Below are positions 1-9,763 of a DNA stretch of 64,000 bases, piece by piece (position 1 is the stretch's first letter; every line of letters begins with the position of its first letter). Where the stretch lies: NCBI RefSeq assembly GCF_028335745.1, contig NZ_CP116477.1, positions 3,100,001 to 3,164,000 on the forward strand. The letters are read 5' to 3'. The notes under the pieces were generated by a model that made no database searches, had not been told where the DNA came from, and saw nothing but the letters and a program-made list of their open reading frames with translations. A program made the position numbers and the translations under genes. The DNA is from Pectobacterium sp. A5351. Its GTDB lineage: Bacteria > Pseudomonadota > Gammaproteobacteria > Enterobacterales > Enterobacteriaceae.

Positions 1-1156
1 CGTACACTGACCAGCCGTTTAGCCAGCGGCGCAGCATGTTCATCGCCAGCATAGCAACAACCTCTTGATGGGTTTTCAGGCTGTAGCGCTGTACGTTGAA
101 CTGTATCGTTTGGGCGAAAGATCCTTCCGGCGTATGTAGCGCCAGTGATAGCTCGGCATCGTTCCGATTCCCCACAACTAACGCTAACGACGCGCCCTGA
201 CGCTCCGCCAGATGGCGAGCATAGTCCGCTAGCCCAGACAGGCTGACATCCTCAACGTTTGCCAGCAGCTCTCCGCCCGCCAGCGGAACATTCGCCGACT
301 GGAGCTGCCAGTTAAGCAATCCCGCCGTGAAGTGTTCACTCACTGACAGCGTCATATCACGTTCAGCAAGACGATTCGCCAACTGCGCAGGTAGCCCTTC
401 CGTTCCTTCAAAGATGGCATTTTCCCCGGCCACATCGCGCACCGTTTCCCACAGTTGCACCATCTTTTCCTGCTGCGTGACTGGGCCGGTCAGCTTCAGC
501 TCAATAATCGGCATAGAAGAGCGGTAACCCAGCACCACGCCCGGCGGTAGCGCCATGCCATCCAACTGGCTTGCCAGATCGCTCTCGGAACGGCCAAAGG
601 TGGTCAAACGCAGGCACAGCGGCGCATCGGCAATAGCAAAACGCTCGCGCAGGCGCGGCATAATCTGCTGATCGACCATGACCTTGAACTCAGATGGCAC
701 GCCCGGCGTAAAAAACATCAGGCACTTGTTCAAGTACAGCGCAAAGCCACAGGCGGTGCCCACCGGGTTATCCACCATTTCTGCACTGGCGGGGATTTGC
801 GCCTGTTTGCGATTGCTGGGCGCCATCACTCTGCCGCGTTCGGCAAAAAAGGCCTCCATACGCGCCAGCCATTCCGCGTGCTCAACCAGTCCTTCGCCTG
901 CTGCAGTGGCCGCCGCCAATGCGCTGAGATCGTCGCTGGTCGGCCCCAGCCCGCCGTTCACAATCAGGATATCGGCGATCTGGCTACGCTGCGTTATCGC
1001 CGTCACCAGCGCATCGAGATCGTCCCCCACCGTCATCCGGCTGGTCATCGGTAATCCCTGTTGAAACAAATAATCCGCCAACCAGGCCGCATTGGTATCA
1101 ATAATCTGACCATGCAGCACTTCATCGCCGGTACATAACATCTCGACCCTAAGCAT
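1..1156 (-). CDS. yfaY: CinA-like protein (YfaY family), 3' end cut by window edge
   Basis: About 385 codons are visible before the gene leaves the left edge; the family is about 400 residues, so only the last few are missing. The N-terminal half is a MoaB/MogA-like fold (MLRVEMLCTGDEVLHG; then VNGGLGPTSDD). The C-terminal half corresponds to the PncC nicotinamide-nucleotide amidohydrolase domain, but the usual catalytic SCTGG is read here as HFTAG, so deamidase activity is doubtful. E. coli YfaY is a similar CinA homologue in the same neighbourhood (next to yfaZ). The start is ATG at 1156; an in-frame ATG at 1141 is possible. Divergent from tyrP. The family is certain, the activity is not. 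Confidence 0.85.
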   Translation of the reverse strand, partial: MLRVEMLCTGDEVLHGQIIDTNAAWLADYLFQQGLPMTSRMTVGDDLDALVTAITQRSQIADILIVNGGLGPTSDDLSALAAATAAGEGLVEHAEWLARMEAFFAERGRVMAPSNRKQAQIPASAEMVDNPVGTACGFALYLNKCLMFFTPGVPSEFKVMVDQQIMPRLRERFAIADAPLCLRLTTFGRSESDLASQLDGMALPPGVVLGYRSSMPIIELKLTGPVTQQEKMVQLWETVRDVAGENAIFEGTEGLPAQLANRLAERDMTLSVSEHFTAGLLNWQLQSANVPLAGGELLANVEDVSLSGLADYARHLAERQGASLALVVGNRNDAELSLALHTPEGSFAQTIQFNVQRYSLKTHQEVVAMLAMNMLRRWLNGWSVY

Positions 1157-1267
1157 TTTTTTATTCCTCGTGACGATCCTGAAACCACTTTAAAAAGTCG
1201 GATGAACAAACACAATATTTCTTTCAGCCAGCCCGAGAACACACACAGCCGACGAGCCACGCTTCAG

Positions 1268-1285
1268 TGTAAATATAAAGTTACA
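1268..1285 (+). promoter_or_regulatory. Candidate TyrR box upstream of tyrP
   Basis: TGTAAA-TATAAA-GTTACA matches the TyrR consensus TGTAAA-N6-TTTACA except at one or two positions. It lies just upstream of a good promoter for tyrP. TyrR control of tyrP is established in E. coli, where two boxes are used. I saw only one clear box here. Confidence 0.7.
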
Positions 1286-1302
1286 CTCCTCGTAACGGCG
1301 TT

Positions 1303-1331
1303 TTGACAGAAATTACTGAATACTCTACCCT
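1303..1331 (+). promoter_or_regulatory. Candidate sigma-70 promoter of tyrP
   Basis: TTGACA at 1303-1308 is a perfect -35. A 17-bp spacer leads to TACCCT at 1326-1331, a fair -10. The promoter is downstream of the TyrR box and about 45 bp before the GTG start of tyrP. Confidence 0.55.
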
Positions 1332-1376
1332 GCTGCCAAAAATATCTGGATAGCCACGCTATATATAGAGGAATAG

Positions 1377-2585
1377 GTGAAAAATCGTACTCTTGGCAGT
1401 ATTTTTATCGTTGCAGGCACCACCATTGGAGCAGGAATGTTGGCGATGCCGTTGGCAACGGCCGGCGTCGGATTTGGTACTACGTTAGCGATATTAATCG
1501 GTTTATGGGCACTGATGTGTTATAGCGCCCTGCTGCTGGTTGAAGTGTATCAACATCAGCCATCGCACACCGGGCTGGGCACGCTGGCAAAAATCTACCT
1601 CGGCCGCTGGGGACAGTGGATTACGGGTTTCAGTATGCTATTTCTGATGTACGCGCTCACGGCAGCCTATATCAGCGGCGCGGGCGAACTGCTCGCCACC
1701 AGCATCAGCCAATGGAGTGGCTACTCACTTCCACTGTCCGCCGGAATTCTGCTCTTCACGCTGGTTGCCGGCGGCGTTGTCTGTATCGGGACATCTTCCG
1801 TCGATTTGTTTAACCGCATCCTGTTTAGCGGCAAAGTGCTCATGCTCGTCATTATGCTGGCCGTCATGGTGCCACATATTCAGCGCGTTAATCTCTTAAC
1901 GCTACCGCTGCAACAGGGTCTGACACTCTCGGCATTACCCGTCATTCTGACGTCATTCGGTTTTCACGGCAGTATCCCCAGTATCGTGCACTATATGGGC
2001 GGCGACAGCCGTAAGCTTCGCCGGATATTCCTTATCGGTAGCGTGATACCGCTGATTGCCTATATGTTCTGGCAACTGGCGATGCTAGGCAGCCTCAGTT
2101 CTTCAACATTCAACGCTATTTTGGCCGATCAGGCGGGATTGAATGGACTGATGCAGGCTATTCGCACGCTGGTGGCTTCACCGCACGTTGAACTGGCCGT
2201 TCATCTGTTTGCCGATCTGGCACTGGCGACCTCTTTCCTCGGCGTAGCGCTGGGGCTGTTCGATTATTTAGCCGATCTGTTTAAGCGTAAAAATAGCGTC
2301 ACCGGACGTGCCCAAACGGGTTTGCTGACCTTTATCCCACCGCTGGTGTTTGCACTCTTTTATCCGCAAGGGTTCGTGATGGCGCTGGGTTATGCGGCGA
2401 TCGCACTGGCCGTGCTGGCACTGCTTATTCCCGTCCTGCTGAGCTGGCAGGTGCGCAAACAGCGCCCTGAAATACGTGCGACGCGAGGTGGTGCTCCAGT
2501 TCTGGCGCTGGTTTTCGCCAGCGGCGTAGGCATCATCCTGATCCAACTGGCGATGGTCGCAGGCTGGCTACCGTCAATCAGCTAA
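1377..2585 (+). CDS. tyrP: Tyrosine-specific transport protein TyrP
   Basis: Inner-membrane amino acid permease of the aromatic amino acid family (HAAAP), importing tyrosine by proton symport. At 402 residues it matches the E. coli protein in length and closely in sequence: the N-terminal [20 protein letters not shown], the stretch [13 protein letters not shown] near residue 195, and [20 protein letters not shown] near residue 270. About eleven hydrophobic segments are visible. The start is GTG at 1377, preceded by GAGGAA at good spacing. A TyrR box and promoter lie upstream and a strong terminator follows, so it is monocistronic and probably tyrosine/TyrR-regulated. Confidence 0.95.
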   Translation: MKNRTLGSIFIVAGTTIGAGMLAMPLATAGVGFGTTLAILIGLWALMCYSALLLVEVYQHQPSHTGLGTLAKIYLGRWGQWITGFSMLFLMYALTAAYISGAGELLATSISQWSGYSLPLSAGILLFTLVAGGVVCIGTSSVDLFNRILFSGKVLMLVIMLAVMVPHIQRVNLLTLPLQQGLTLSALPVILTSFGFHGSIPSIVHYMGGDSRKLRRIFLIGSVIPLIAYMFWQLAMLGSLSSSTFNAILADQAGLNGLMQAIRTLVASPHVELAVHLFADLALATSFLGVALGLFDYLADLFKRKNSVTGRAQTGLLTFIPPLVFALFYPQGFVMALGYAAIALAVLALLIPVLLSWQVRKQRPEIRATRGGAPVLALVFASGVGIILIQLAMVAGWLPSIS

Positions 2586-2610
2586 TCTTTTTCAGCGACG
2601 CCTAGGCATA

Positions 2611-2648
2611 AAAAAAGAGCGTGAACTCAACATTCACGCCCTTTTTTC
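2611..2648 (+). terminator. Bidirectional rho-independent terminator after tyrP
   Basis: A GCGTGAA/TTCACGC stem is flanked by an A-run on the left and CTTTTTTCTTT on the right, so it can work in both directions. It sits 26 bp after the tyrP stop. Confidence 0.85.
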
Positions 2649-2660
2649 TTTCGAACCACG

Positions 2661-2785
2661 ATACCCTAAATAATTCGAGTTGCAGGCAGGCGGCGACACA
2701 GTGAATCCCCAGGAGCTTACACAAGTAAGTGACTGGGGTGAGCGAGGAAAGCCAACACACCTGCGGCTTGAAGTATGACGGGTAT
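2661..2785 (+). repeat. ERIC repeat (enterobacterial repetitive intergenic consensus), full length
   Basis: The element starts ATACCCTAAATAATTCGAG and ends TTGAAGTATGACGGGTAT, about 125 bp. Its core contains GTGAATCCCCAGGAGCTTAC and AAGTAAGTGACTGGGGTGAG, the sites used by standard ERIC PCR primers. Ends and centre are imperfectly palindromic. It ends one base before the stop codon of yfaZ, so it would be in that transcript's 3' end. Confidence 0.95.
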
Positions 2786-2786
2786 A

Positions 2787-3326
2787 TCAGAAGCTCAGGC
2801 CAACGCCGACATAAGCAGAATCCGCCAGTTTATTATCCGGCCCGCTTTCACGTGCCATATTGATGTAGCGGTAGCCGACATCAACGTTCAGCGGTGCAAA
2901 TACCTGCCAACGTACGCCCGCTTTCCCTTCAACGTAGTGATCGACATGGCTGGAGAAAGCATCCGGTGAATAGTAACCTTCGCCATATAGCGAGAACTGA
3001 CGGCTCAGTGGCCATTGCACGCCACCGCCCAGAGCAACACCATAGCCATCATTGCCGTGATCCTGATTCAGGTACAGCGCTTTACCACCCAGAGTCAGCT
3101 TGAGTGGACCAACAGGAATGGTGTATCCCAAGCCGAAGCCGTAGACATCATTGTTGTTGTCGCCGTGGGCATAGCTCACATTACCCGCAAGCCCAGGAAT
3201 GCCCATACCGAAGCCCGCATTAGCGCCTGCATAATCGCGACCTGCTTCCCCGGAAAGGCTAATGGCATGTACAGAAGCCGTTGCAAGCAACAGGCTTCCC
3301 GCACAGGCAATCACAAACTTTTTCAT
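2787..3326 (-). CDS. yfaZ: YfaZ family outer membrane protein
   Basis: A 179-residue protein with a cleavable signal peptide (MKKFVIACAGSLLLATASVHA) followed by alternating amphipathic strands rich in Gly and aromatic residues. It ends LADSAYVGVGLSF, with a C-terminal Phe typical of outer membrane beta-barrels. Length and sequence match the YfaZ family, whose function is unknown, and it neighbours the cinA-like gene as in E. coli. The ATG at 3326 is preferred because AAGGA lies 8 nt upstream; a TTG at 3332 would be too close to that site. An ERIC element abuts the stop codon. Confidence 0.85.
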   Translation of the reverse strand: MKKFVIACAGSLLLATASVHAISLSGEAGRDYAGANAGFGMGIPGLAGNVSYAHGDNNNDVYGFGLGYTIPVGPLKLTLGGKALYLNQDHGNDGYGVALGGGVQWPLSRQFSLYGEGYYSPDAFSSHVDHYVEGKAGVRWQVFAPLNVDVGYRYINMARESGPDNKLADSAYVGVGLSF

Positions 3327-3575
3327 TTTCAATATCCTTAAAAACCGTCGTTAAACGCGCGTGTAAAGGTGTTATCGTTGCCGATTCTACCCGAAACGCC
3401 CCCTCACTCCAGCAGGAAATTGCCCTGAGCAGTGATTTATTCTTTTAATAATCATGAAAGTTTTCATTCAGTGCTGCTGACAATAGCAACAATAAGCGCG
3501 GCCTATTTGCTCAAAGAAGACAAAGTGAACAATAGTACTCACCATGGATGACGACAAAACAGGCAGAAGGAAACG

Positions 3576-3788
3576 ATGATGAGAGAAGGAAAATTAGCGA
3601 CAGGGAAGCGTGCCGCAGCGATGGATACCCCTCATACGGTGCATGCCGATATGCGCCCCCCGATGCGGTTTCAGGACATGTGGTTTCTGGAAAAGCTGGC
3701 GCTGTTTGATCGGGAAACCAGCGCCAATCATCAGGCAACGCATAAAAAACCGGCGGTGAAACCCAGCACCAATGCACCGGACAGCTAG
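3576..3788 (+). CDS. Small hypothetical protein (70 aa), uncertain
   Basis: The open frame starts ATGATG after AAGGAAACG, a good ribosome-binding site. It encodes a basic, hydrophilic 70-residue product with no recognised motif, membrane segment or signal peptide (MRFQDMWFLEKLALFDRE is its most structured part). It ends 18 bp from the convergent menE stop. An antisense frame (3511-3777) lacks a comparable ribosome-binding site. I do not recognise it; it may not be a gene. Confidence 0.35.
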   Translation: MMREGKLATGKRAAAMDTPHTVHADMRPPMRFQDMWFLEKLALFDRETSANHQATHKKPAVKPSTNAPDS

Positions 3789-3805
3789 CCTACGGCCAAG
3801 TCGTG

Positions 3806-5221
3806 CTACCTGTTGGGCTCGTGGTGCGTTGCATTAACCCAGCTTTTCACCTGCTGACGAGAGAGCTTAATCCCACCATTTTTCAGTTCAGTCGGCAGCG
3901 CATAATACGCGACTGGACGCTGAAATCCGGCAAGCTGCGGCTGTAGCCAATCGCGTACCGCATCAAGCGTCGTAGTTTGTGCCACTTCCAGCACCGCAAC
4001 AGGACGGTGGCCGAACTCTGCGTCTTCAACTGGCACAACACAGGCCTGTTGAACATCGGGATGCGTCAACAGTACGGCTTCGATATTCTCCGGTTGGATC
4101 CCTTCTCCGCCGCTGAAAAATTGATTATCCAGACGCCCCAGAATGTGCCACTCGCCCTCGGCAAAGCGCCCGCGATCCCGCGTGTGGAACCAGCCATCCT
4201 CATCGACCAGTGGCATCAGTTTCCCGTCACGCCAATAGCCAGCAGCCAGCGTGCTGCCGCGCAGCAGAATTTCATCCTCTAGCAGCCGGATCTCCCGCCC
4301 GTGTAACGGCAGACCAACCCCCGCTCCCCCATCGGCGCGTTTCGCGCAGGCTGTCGACGCCAGTTCTGTCAGGCCATAGCCGCACCAGCAGCTCACGCCT
4401 CGGGCTTCCGCCTGTTGCGTCAGCGTCTGCGGAATCATCGCACCGCCGAGCAATACGGCTTTCAGTGCCGTAGGGAAACTATCCTCCGACAGCAGTCGCC
4501 ACAGTTGCGTCGGCACCAGAGAAGCGTGAGTACAATCGCGCAGCGCACTATCCAGAGGCTGATGCGCACGAACCACTATTGTGGCCCCAGTCGCAAGCCA
4601 GCGCCAAACAATACCCTGCCCGGAAACGTGAAAGAGCGGAAGTGACAGCAGCCAGCTGTCGCAGGAGGAAAACGCCATCATCTGCACCACACCTTCCGCG
4701 CTGGAAAGATGAGCCGCGAACGTGTGCGCCACCGCTTTCGGCATCCCGCTGGAGCCGGACGTCAACGTCAGCGTCGCCAGCCGATCGGCCTGCCAGCGCA
4801 ATCGATCGGTACAGTGACGTTCTTCAGTATCGTCCGATGGCAAAGAAAGCGTGCGCACGGCATTCGGCCAGGGCTTATCATTCAGGCACAGGCCATACGC
4901 GACATTTAGCGTAGGCAGCAGTGCCTCGGTTAGTGCATCAGGTAACTGTGGATTCAGCGGCAGCACGCGAACGCCGCACTGTAGCAGTGCCAGATAGCTG
5001 AACAACATCTGGGCGCTATTCTTACCACGTAGCGCAACCGTACTGTCGGCCGCAACGCCCTGCTGTGTAAAATGCTGCGTCAGACGATCCACCTGCTGGG
5101 CAAGCGCCTGCCAGCTCCAGCGGGTTTCATCGTCAATTAATGCGACAGGCTCATTCAATGAGACAGACGGAGGCGTCTGGTTAGCCCAGTGTCGCCACGG
5201 CCAGTCAGTCAGGATTGCCAT
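3806..5221 (-). CDS. menE: 2-succinylbenzoate--CoA ligase MenE
   Basis: Activates o-succinylbenzoate with ATP and CoA to the CoA thioester in menaquinone synthesis. The 471-residue protein belongs to the acyl-adenylate-forming superfamily. The phosphate-binding loop [16 protein letters not shown] is near residue 150, the adenine-binding region [10 protein letters not shown] near residue 280, and the HTRDRGRF and [12 protein letters not shown] motifs at the hinge. Its start overlaps the end of menC by 13 nt, so it is translationally coupled as the last gene of menFDHBCE. Confidence 0.95.
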   Translation of the reverse strand: MAILTDWPWRHWANQTPPSVSLNEPVALIDDETRWSWQALAQQVDRLTQHFTQQGVAADSTVALRGKNSAQMLFSYLALLQCGVRVLPLNPQLPDALTEALLPTLNVAYGLCLNDKPWPNAVRTLSLPSDDTEERHCTDRLRWQADRLATLTLTSGSSGMPKAVAHTFAAHLSSAEGVVQMMAFSSCDSWLLSLPLFHVSGQGIVWRWLATGATIVVRAHQPLDSALRDCTHASLVPTQLWRLLSEDSFPTALKAVLLGGAMIPQTLTQQAEARGVSCWCGYGLTELASTACAKRADGGAGVGLPLHGREIRLLEDEILLRGSTLAAGYWRDGKLMPLVDEDGWFHTRDRGRFAEGEWHILGRLDNQFFSGGEGIQPENIEAVLLTHPDVQQACVVPVEDAEFGHRPVAVLEVAQTTTLDAVRDWLQPQLAGFQRPVAYYALPTELKNGGIKLSRQQVKSWVNATHHEPNR

Positions 5222-6180
5222 ACCACGTCCAGTTGCTCAGCAGCCAGCAGCGGCAACGTGCTCTCTGGCCAGGCTTGAATGACCTGCGCTTGCATCAGAT
5301 TCAACGTGTCCAGCCCTGGAATCGTATCCGGCGTCAGCCAATGCGCCAAACGCGCCAACTGCGCTAAACCCAGACTGGATTCGATGCTGGAGCTGATTAC
5401 CGCCGTTAATCCAGCCTGATGCGTGTCCTGCACCAGTTGCTGGCAGCGTGCAAGGCTGCCGACCAGCGTCGGCTTAATGACAATCGCGCTCACGCCCGGC
5501 TCCGCTTCCACCCGAAAATCCGCCTCGCGCACGCTTTCATCCCAAGCAATGCTAATGCCGGTTTCCCGCGCAAATTCGCGAGATTCTTCACGGTTTTTGC
5601 AAGGCTCTTCGAGGAAGGCAATACGTGAACGCAATGACGGCGCGACATAGCGGGCAAAGCCGTCCGCTTTGGCGCGCGTCCAGCTACGATTGGCATCCAG
5701 ACGGAGTTTCAGGTCCGGCAAGGCTTCCAGCAGCACGTTCACGATCATGCCGTCACGTACCGCTTCGTACAGGCCGACTTTGACCTTTGCCACTTTCTCG
5801 CCCGGCATCGCTTGTAGCATGGCAAACAGCTCATCAGGATCGCCGCTGCACAACGGCGCTTTGCGATAGTCCGCCGCCTGCGGTAGGTGCTGATCCAGCT
5901 CCGCCTGCGCACAGCTTAAGCCAAAGGCAACGGACGGCAGAAGATCGTCGGAAAATACTCCCCCTGTCGCCCACAATTGCAGTTGTTCACGCGCAACGGC
6001 TTCCGCCTCAGCCAGTGTTTCCACGCTGAATTCCGGCAGCGGCGCAATTTCGCCCCAGCCCAACCGTTCGCCTTCTTGCAGGCAAACGATAAGCCCATCG
6101 CGGGTTTTCAGACGCTGATTGCGCAGCACCACTCCGGCTTCCATCGGCACGCTGTAACGATAGAGAGTGACCTGACGCAT
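5209..6180 (-). CDS. menC: o-Succinylbenzoate synthase MenC
   Basis: Dehydrates SHCHC to o-succinylbenzoate. The 323-residue protein is of the enolase superfamily, muconate-lactonizing subgroup. The catalytic lysine region [14 protein letters not shown] (near residue 132) and the second lysine in VIKPTLVG (near 235) are present. Metal ligands are in [16 protein letters not shown] and IAWDESVRE. Its start codon shares one base with the menB stop and its end overlaps menE, a tight operon. Confidence 0.95.
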   Translation of the reverse strand: MRQVTLYRYSVPMEAGVVLRNQRLKTRDGLIVCLQEGERLGWGEIAPLPEFSVETLAEAEAVAREQLQLWATGGVFSDDLLPSVAFGLSCAQAELDQHLPQAADYRKAPLCSGDPDELFAMLQAMPGEKVAKVKVGLYEAVRDGMIVNVLLEALPDLKLRLDANRSWTRAKADGFARYVAPSLRSRIAFLEEPCKNREESREFARETGISIAWDESVREADFRVEAEPGVSAIVIKPTLVGSLARCQQLVQDTHQAGLTAVISSSIESSLGLAQLARLAHWLTPDTIPGLDTLNLMQAQVIQAWPESTLPLLAAEQLDVVWQS

Positions 6181-7037
6181 TACGGATTCCGTTTGAATTT
6201 GCTGAAGTCAGGCTGACGTTTTTCGTTGAACGCGTTACGGCCTTCCTGCCCTTCGTCCGTCATGTAGAACAGCATGGTGGCGTTACCCGCCAGTTCCTGC
6301 AAGCCCGCCTGACCGTCGCAGTCCGCGTTCAGTGCCGCTTTCAGGCAGCGCAGCGCCATTGGGCTGTTTTGCAGCATTTCACGGCACCAACGCACGGTCT
6401 CTTTTTCCAGCTCGGCCAGCGGAACCACCGTGTTCACCAGCCCCATATCCAGCGCCTGCGCCGCATCGTACTGGCGGCACAGGAACCAGATTTCACGCGC
6501 TTTCTTCTGACCCACAATACGCGCCATGTAAGAAGCGCCCCAGCCGCCGTCGAAGGAACCCACGCGCGGACCCGTTTGACCGAAGATGGCGTTTTCTGCC
6601 GCAATGGTCAGGTCACACATCATGTGCAGAACGTGTCCTCCACCGATGGAATAGCCTGCGACCATCGCGACAACCGGCTTCGGACAGGTACGGATCTGGC
6701 GCTGGAAATCCAGCACGTTCAGGTGGTGCACACCGCTGTCGTCCTGATAACCGCCGTAGTCGCCACGAACTTTCTGATCGCCGCCGGAGCAGAATGCCTT
6801 GTCGCCCGCACCGGTCAGGATAATCGTTCCGATGCCGTCGTCGTGGCGCGCATTGTCGAGCGCTTGAATCATCTCTTTTACCGTTTGTGGACGAAACGCA
6901 TTGCGTACCTGAGGACGGTTAATGGTGATTTTGGCAATGCCATCGATGGATTTATGGTAGAGGATATCGGCGAAATCGCCGCTGCAATCGTACCATTCAA
7001 TCGGGGCGTAAAGCAGTTCTTCACTCGGATAAAGCAT
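6180..7037 (-). CDS. menB: 1,4-dihydroxy-2-naphthoyl-CoA synthase MenB
   Basis: Crotonase-fold enzyme closing the naphthoquinone ring (o-succinylbenzoyl-CoA to DHNA-CoA). Visible motifs are [15 protein letters not shown] (near residue 85), the oxyanion-hole region [15 protein letters not shown] (near 130) and [15 protein letters not shown]. The open frame extends to a TTG at 7046, but ATG at 7037 follows AAGGA at 9 nt and gives 285 residues, the usual enterobacterial length, so 7037 is preferred. That leaves 5 nt between the menH stop and this start. Confidence 0.97.
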   Translation of the reverse strand: MLYPSEELLYAPIEWYDCSGDFADILYHKSIDGIAKITINRPQVRNAFRPQTVKEMIQALDNARHDDGIGTIILTGAGDKAFCSGGDQKVRGDYGGYQDDSGVHHLNVLDFQRQIRTCPKPVVAMVAGYSIGGGHVLHMMCDLTIAAENAIFGQTGPRVGSFDGGWGASYMARIVGQKKAREIWFLCRQYDAAQALDMGLVNTVVPLAELEKETVRWCREMLQNSPMALRCLKAALNADCDGQAGLQELAGNATMLFYMTDEGQEGRNAFNEKRQPDFSKFKRNP

Positions 7038-7042
7038 AGTTA

Positions 7043-7873
7043 TCAATCCTTAACGGGATGCAAAAGAAAAGCGCGAACCCGCTCGGCATACGCCGCTGGG
7101 TTCGCCTGATGAGCATTATGGCCCGCCTGCGCGACGCTCAGTAACGGCAGGCCGTAGTGCGTCGCCAGCGTTTGAAATTTCATGTCGCTGGCACCGCATA
7201 AATAAACAAAAGGCATCGACAGGTGTCGGAGGCATTCCGCTAAAAAAGGTTGCCGCCCCAGCGAGGTGGCTTCCAGCATTGCCGCAACGGATGCGCCGTG
7301 ATTCGCACTCCGGCGCGCAATCAGCTGTTCACGCTGTACTGAATCCACATCAGCAAACACCGCCTGCTGATACCAGTCCTGCAAGACCGCTGGCAGAGGC
7401 TCGTGACGAAAGCGCTGCGCCCAGCGTGCATCATGATGAATACGCTCCGTACGCAACTCAGGCGTCGCCAGACCGGGGTGTCCCCCTTCGATCAGCAGCC
7501 CCAGCATGCCGTCATGCAGTCCGTTGCAGGTGTGATACATCGCGATACGTCCACCGAGCGAATAGCCCAGCAGCCAATAACGCGCAATACCTTGCTCCCG
7601 CAGCGTCTCGCTGAGCAGGCGACTCACATCGGCAAAATCGGTTGCGGAGATCGTTCTCGACTCGCCATGTCCGGGCAAATCCACCAGCAGCACGGGCCAG
7701 TCGCGGCAAAACGGCAGGACGGGTAGCCAGTCCTCGCCACTACCTAATAAACCATGCAGGCACACCAGCCACGGCTGCCTCGGCGCAACCGCACCATGCG
7801 TCACCTTCTGGCAGCCTAACCCCTGAAAATTTGTCCTCTGACAATCTAGTCCCTGAAAATCTAGTGCGCCCAT
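7043..7873 (-). CDS. menH: SHCHC synthase MenH (alpha/beta hydrolase)
   Basis: Eliminates pyruvate from SEPHCHC to give SHCHC. Alpha/beta hydrolase features are visible: [21 protein letters not shown], the nucleophile elbow GYSLGGR and the catalytic His in AGHNAH. The frame is 276 residues, about 24 longer than E. coli MenH (252). The extra N-terminus consists of two copies of a 10-residue unit ([10 protein letters not shown] and [10 protein letters not shown]). Translation from ATG 7873 overlaps the menD end by 13 nt; a GTG at 7804, after the repeat, would give a protein closer to family length. The start is therefore uncertain. Confidence 0.92.
   Translation of the reverse strand: MGALDFQGLDCQRTNFQGLGCQKVTHGAVAPRQPWLVCLHGLLGSGEDWLPVLPFCRDWPVLLVDLPGHGESRTISATDFADVSRLLSETLREQGIARYWLLGYSLGGRIAMYHTCNGLHDGMLGLLIEGGHPGLATPELRTERIHHDARWAQRFRHEPLPAVLQDWYQQAVFADVDSVQREQLIARRSANHGASVAAMLEATSLGRQPFLAECLRHLSMPFVYLCGASDMKFQTLATHYGLPLLSVAQAGHNAHQANPAAYAERVRAFLLHPVKD
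7805..7864 (-). repeat. Tandem duplication of a 30-bp unit at the menD/menH junction
   Basis: Two diverged copies of a 30-bp unit, sharing the stretch CCCTGAAAAT 30 bp apart on the + strand (7821-7830 and 7851-7860). If menH starts at 7873 they encode codons 4-13 and 14-23. The multiple-of-three period keeps the frame open. Confidence 0.75.
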
Positions 7874-9543
7874 GTCGCCACCTGCGCGACCAGTTCATTA
7901 AGCGTTGCTGCGCCATCCTTCGGCTCAACCACGACTTCCAGCAGCGTAACGCCGCCCTGTGTCCAGCAATCCGTCACCGTATTTGCCAGTTGTTCCCAGC
8001 TCTCGGCGCGCACGTAATTGAGGCCAAACATCGCGGCGGCGTGGCCGAATTCCACATTTTGCGGCATGCAGTAAAACGCTTCACGCTGTGCAACCGGCGT
8101 CGGCAGCAGGGAAAATATTTGGCCGCCGTTATTGTTCACCACGATCAACACCAGCGGTGCGGGAGCCTGACGCAGCAGCGCCAGCGCATTCAAATCGTAT
8201 AACGCAGAAAGATCGCCGACGATGCCCAGCGTCGGTTTTGCCGTGGCACGCTGCACGCCTGCCAGCGTGGAGATCAGGCCATCAATACCGCTGGCACCAC
8301 GATTACCATACACCGGATACCCCTGCGGGAGCTGCGCCAGCGCGTCGATCAGGCGTACCACAAGGCTGTTGCCGACAAACAGCTGTCCGTCCGGCGGCAA
8401 CAGCGCCGGTATACGCTGCGCCAGCTGCGCTTCACCAAAGCGGGAAGCCAGATGCGTGTCGATCTGTCGCTGCGTTTTATCAGCAATATCCACCAACCTA
8501 TCCGCCCACGGCGTCTGCTTATGCGCCGGGTGTGCAGAAAGCCATTCGCCAACGTCGGCGACCAGACGGCGTCCGCGATGGTGGGCCGGATCCAGCCGTC
8601 CCGGCAGATCGTCAATTAACCAGAATTCTTGCGGCTGGCACTGCTCCTGCCATTGCAGCAGGCGCTTACCGGTCAGGCTGCCGCCGAACTGCAAGACAAT
8701 ATCCGCCTGCCGTAAGCGATCCACCGCGTCAGGATGCGCCAGCCAGATATCCGCACAGGGTAACGGCTGCCCGCTTTGCGACAGAACATCACCAATCAGC
8801 GGCCAGCCCAGTTCGTTCGCCCACGCAGCGAGACGTGCCCCCTGCTCAGGACTCACGCGACCGGCGAGCACAACGCCACGCTTCTGTCGCCACTGCGGCC
8901 AGTCCGGCTGCACCACCAGCGCACTCTGGCGCATTTCACGCAGCCAGGGTTCACGGCTGTTCCACCAGTCGCCCAGCGTCATTAACCAGTCCTGATACAC
9001 CGTGCCGTCATCGGCACCGTACAACGGTTCAGCAAAGGGGCAATTAATGTGTAGCGTGCCGTACGTGAGTCGCGCCATGGCACTATCCACAGAAGAAGCC
9101 AGCCAGCTAGCCGGGATATCGGGCGTGGGGCGCGGCAAATCCAGCGCCAGCGTGGGGTGTGAAGCATACAGCGCATGTTGACGAATCGCCTGATTCGCAC
9201 CGCAGTCGATCAGCTCCGGCGGACGATCCGCGGTCAGAACGACCAGCCGCTCACCGGTCAACCCTGATTCAATGATGGCCGGATAAAGGTTCGCGGCGGC
9301 AGTGCCTGACGTCACGATAATCGCAACCGGTTCACGCGAGGCTTTTGCCAGTCCCAGCGCCAGATGCCCGAGCCCGCGTTCGTCAAAATGCGTGTGGCAA
9401 ATCAGCGCGTGGTTGTCCGCCGCAGACAATGTCAGCGGGGTGGAGCGAGAACCGGGCGCGATGCAGACATGCCGGACGCCGTGGCGGGTCAGCGATTCCA
9501 GCAGTAATGTAGCCCAGCGGCGATTAAATACACTTGTTGACAT
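7861..9543 (-). CDS. menD: SEPHCHC synthase MenD (thiamine-diphosphate enzyme)
   Basis: Adds 2-oxoglutarate-derived succinate semialdehyde to isochorismate, the first committed menaquinone step. At 560 residues it is close to the E. coli length (556). N-terminal features include [15 protein letters not shown] and the pyrimidine-binding Glu region [16 protein letters not shown]. The C-terminal pyrophosphate-binding part includes [19 protein letters not shown] and [10 protein letters not shown]. The start [10 protein letters not shown] is ATG at 9543. It is separated from menF by 220 bp and overlaps menH. Confidence 0.96.
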   Translation of the reverse strand: MSTSVFNRRWATLLLESLTRHGVRHVCIAPGSRSTPLTLSAADNHALICHTHFDERGLGHLALGLAKASREPVAIIVTSGTAAANLYPAIIESGLTGERLVVLTADRPPELIDCGANQAIRQHALYASHPTLALDLPRPTPDIPASWLASSVDSAMARLTYGTLHINCPFAEPLYGADDGTVYQDWLMTLGDWWNSREPWLREMRQSALVVQPDWPQWRQKRGVVLAGRVSPEQGARLAAWANELGWPLIGDVLSQSGQPLPCADIWLAHPDAVDRLRQADIVLQFGGSLTGKRLLQWQEQCQPQEFWLIDDLPGRLDPAHHRGRRLVADVGEWLSAHPAHKQTPWADRLVDIADKTQRQIDTHLASRFGEAQLAQRIPALLPPDGQLFVGNSLVVRLIDALAQLPQGYPVYGNRGASGIDGLISTLAGVQRATAKPTLGIVGDLSALYDLNALALLRQAPAPLVLIVVNNNGGQIFSLLPTPVAQREAFYCMPQNVEFGHAAAMFGLNYVRAESWEQLANTVTDCWTQGGVTLLEVVVEPKDGAATLNELVAQVATWAH

Positions 9544-9763
9544 GATGTACTCAACAACTCAGGTTGCAGGTTATTCCCGCCATCTTCCTGTGTACTGGCT
9601 GTACGCTCACAGAAAATGATGGATATAGACAAAAGACAAACGATCAAACTGTTGGCGGCCTGGTTTCCCTTCAGCAAACATCAAGATCGGCACTATTATA
9701 TTTTTTTTTATCACGCTGACTTTGATATAAACCAGTACCTGGCACAACAACCATAAAACAAAA

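Noticed and set aside
8088-9047. 319-codon open frame antisense to menD
   Set aside because: The translation is Pro/Ala/Arg/Ser-rich and overlaps a certain menD; there is no ribosome-binding site.
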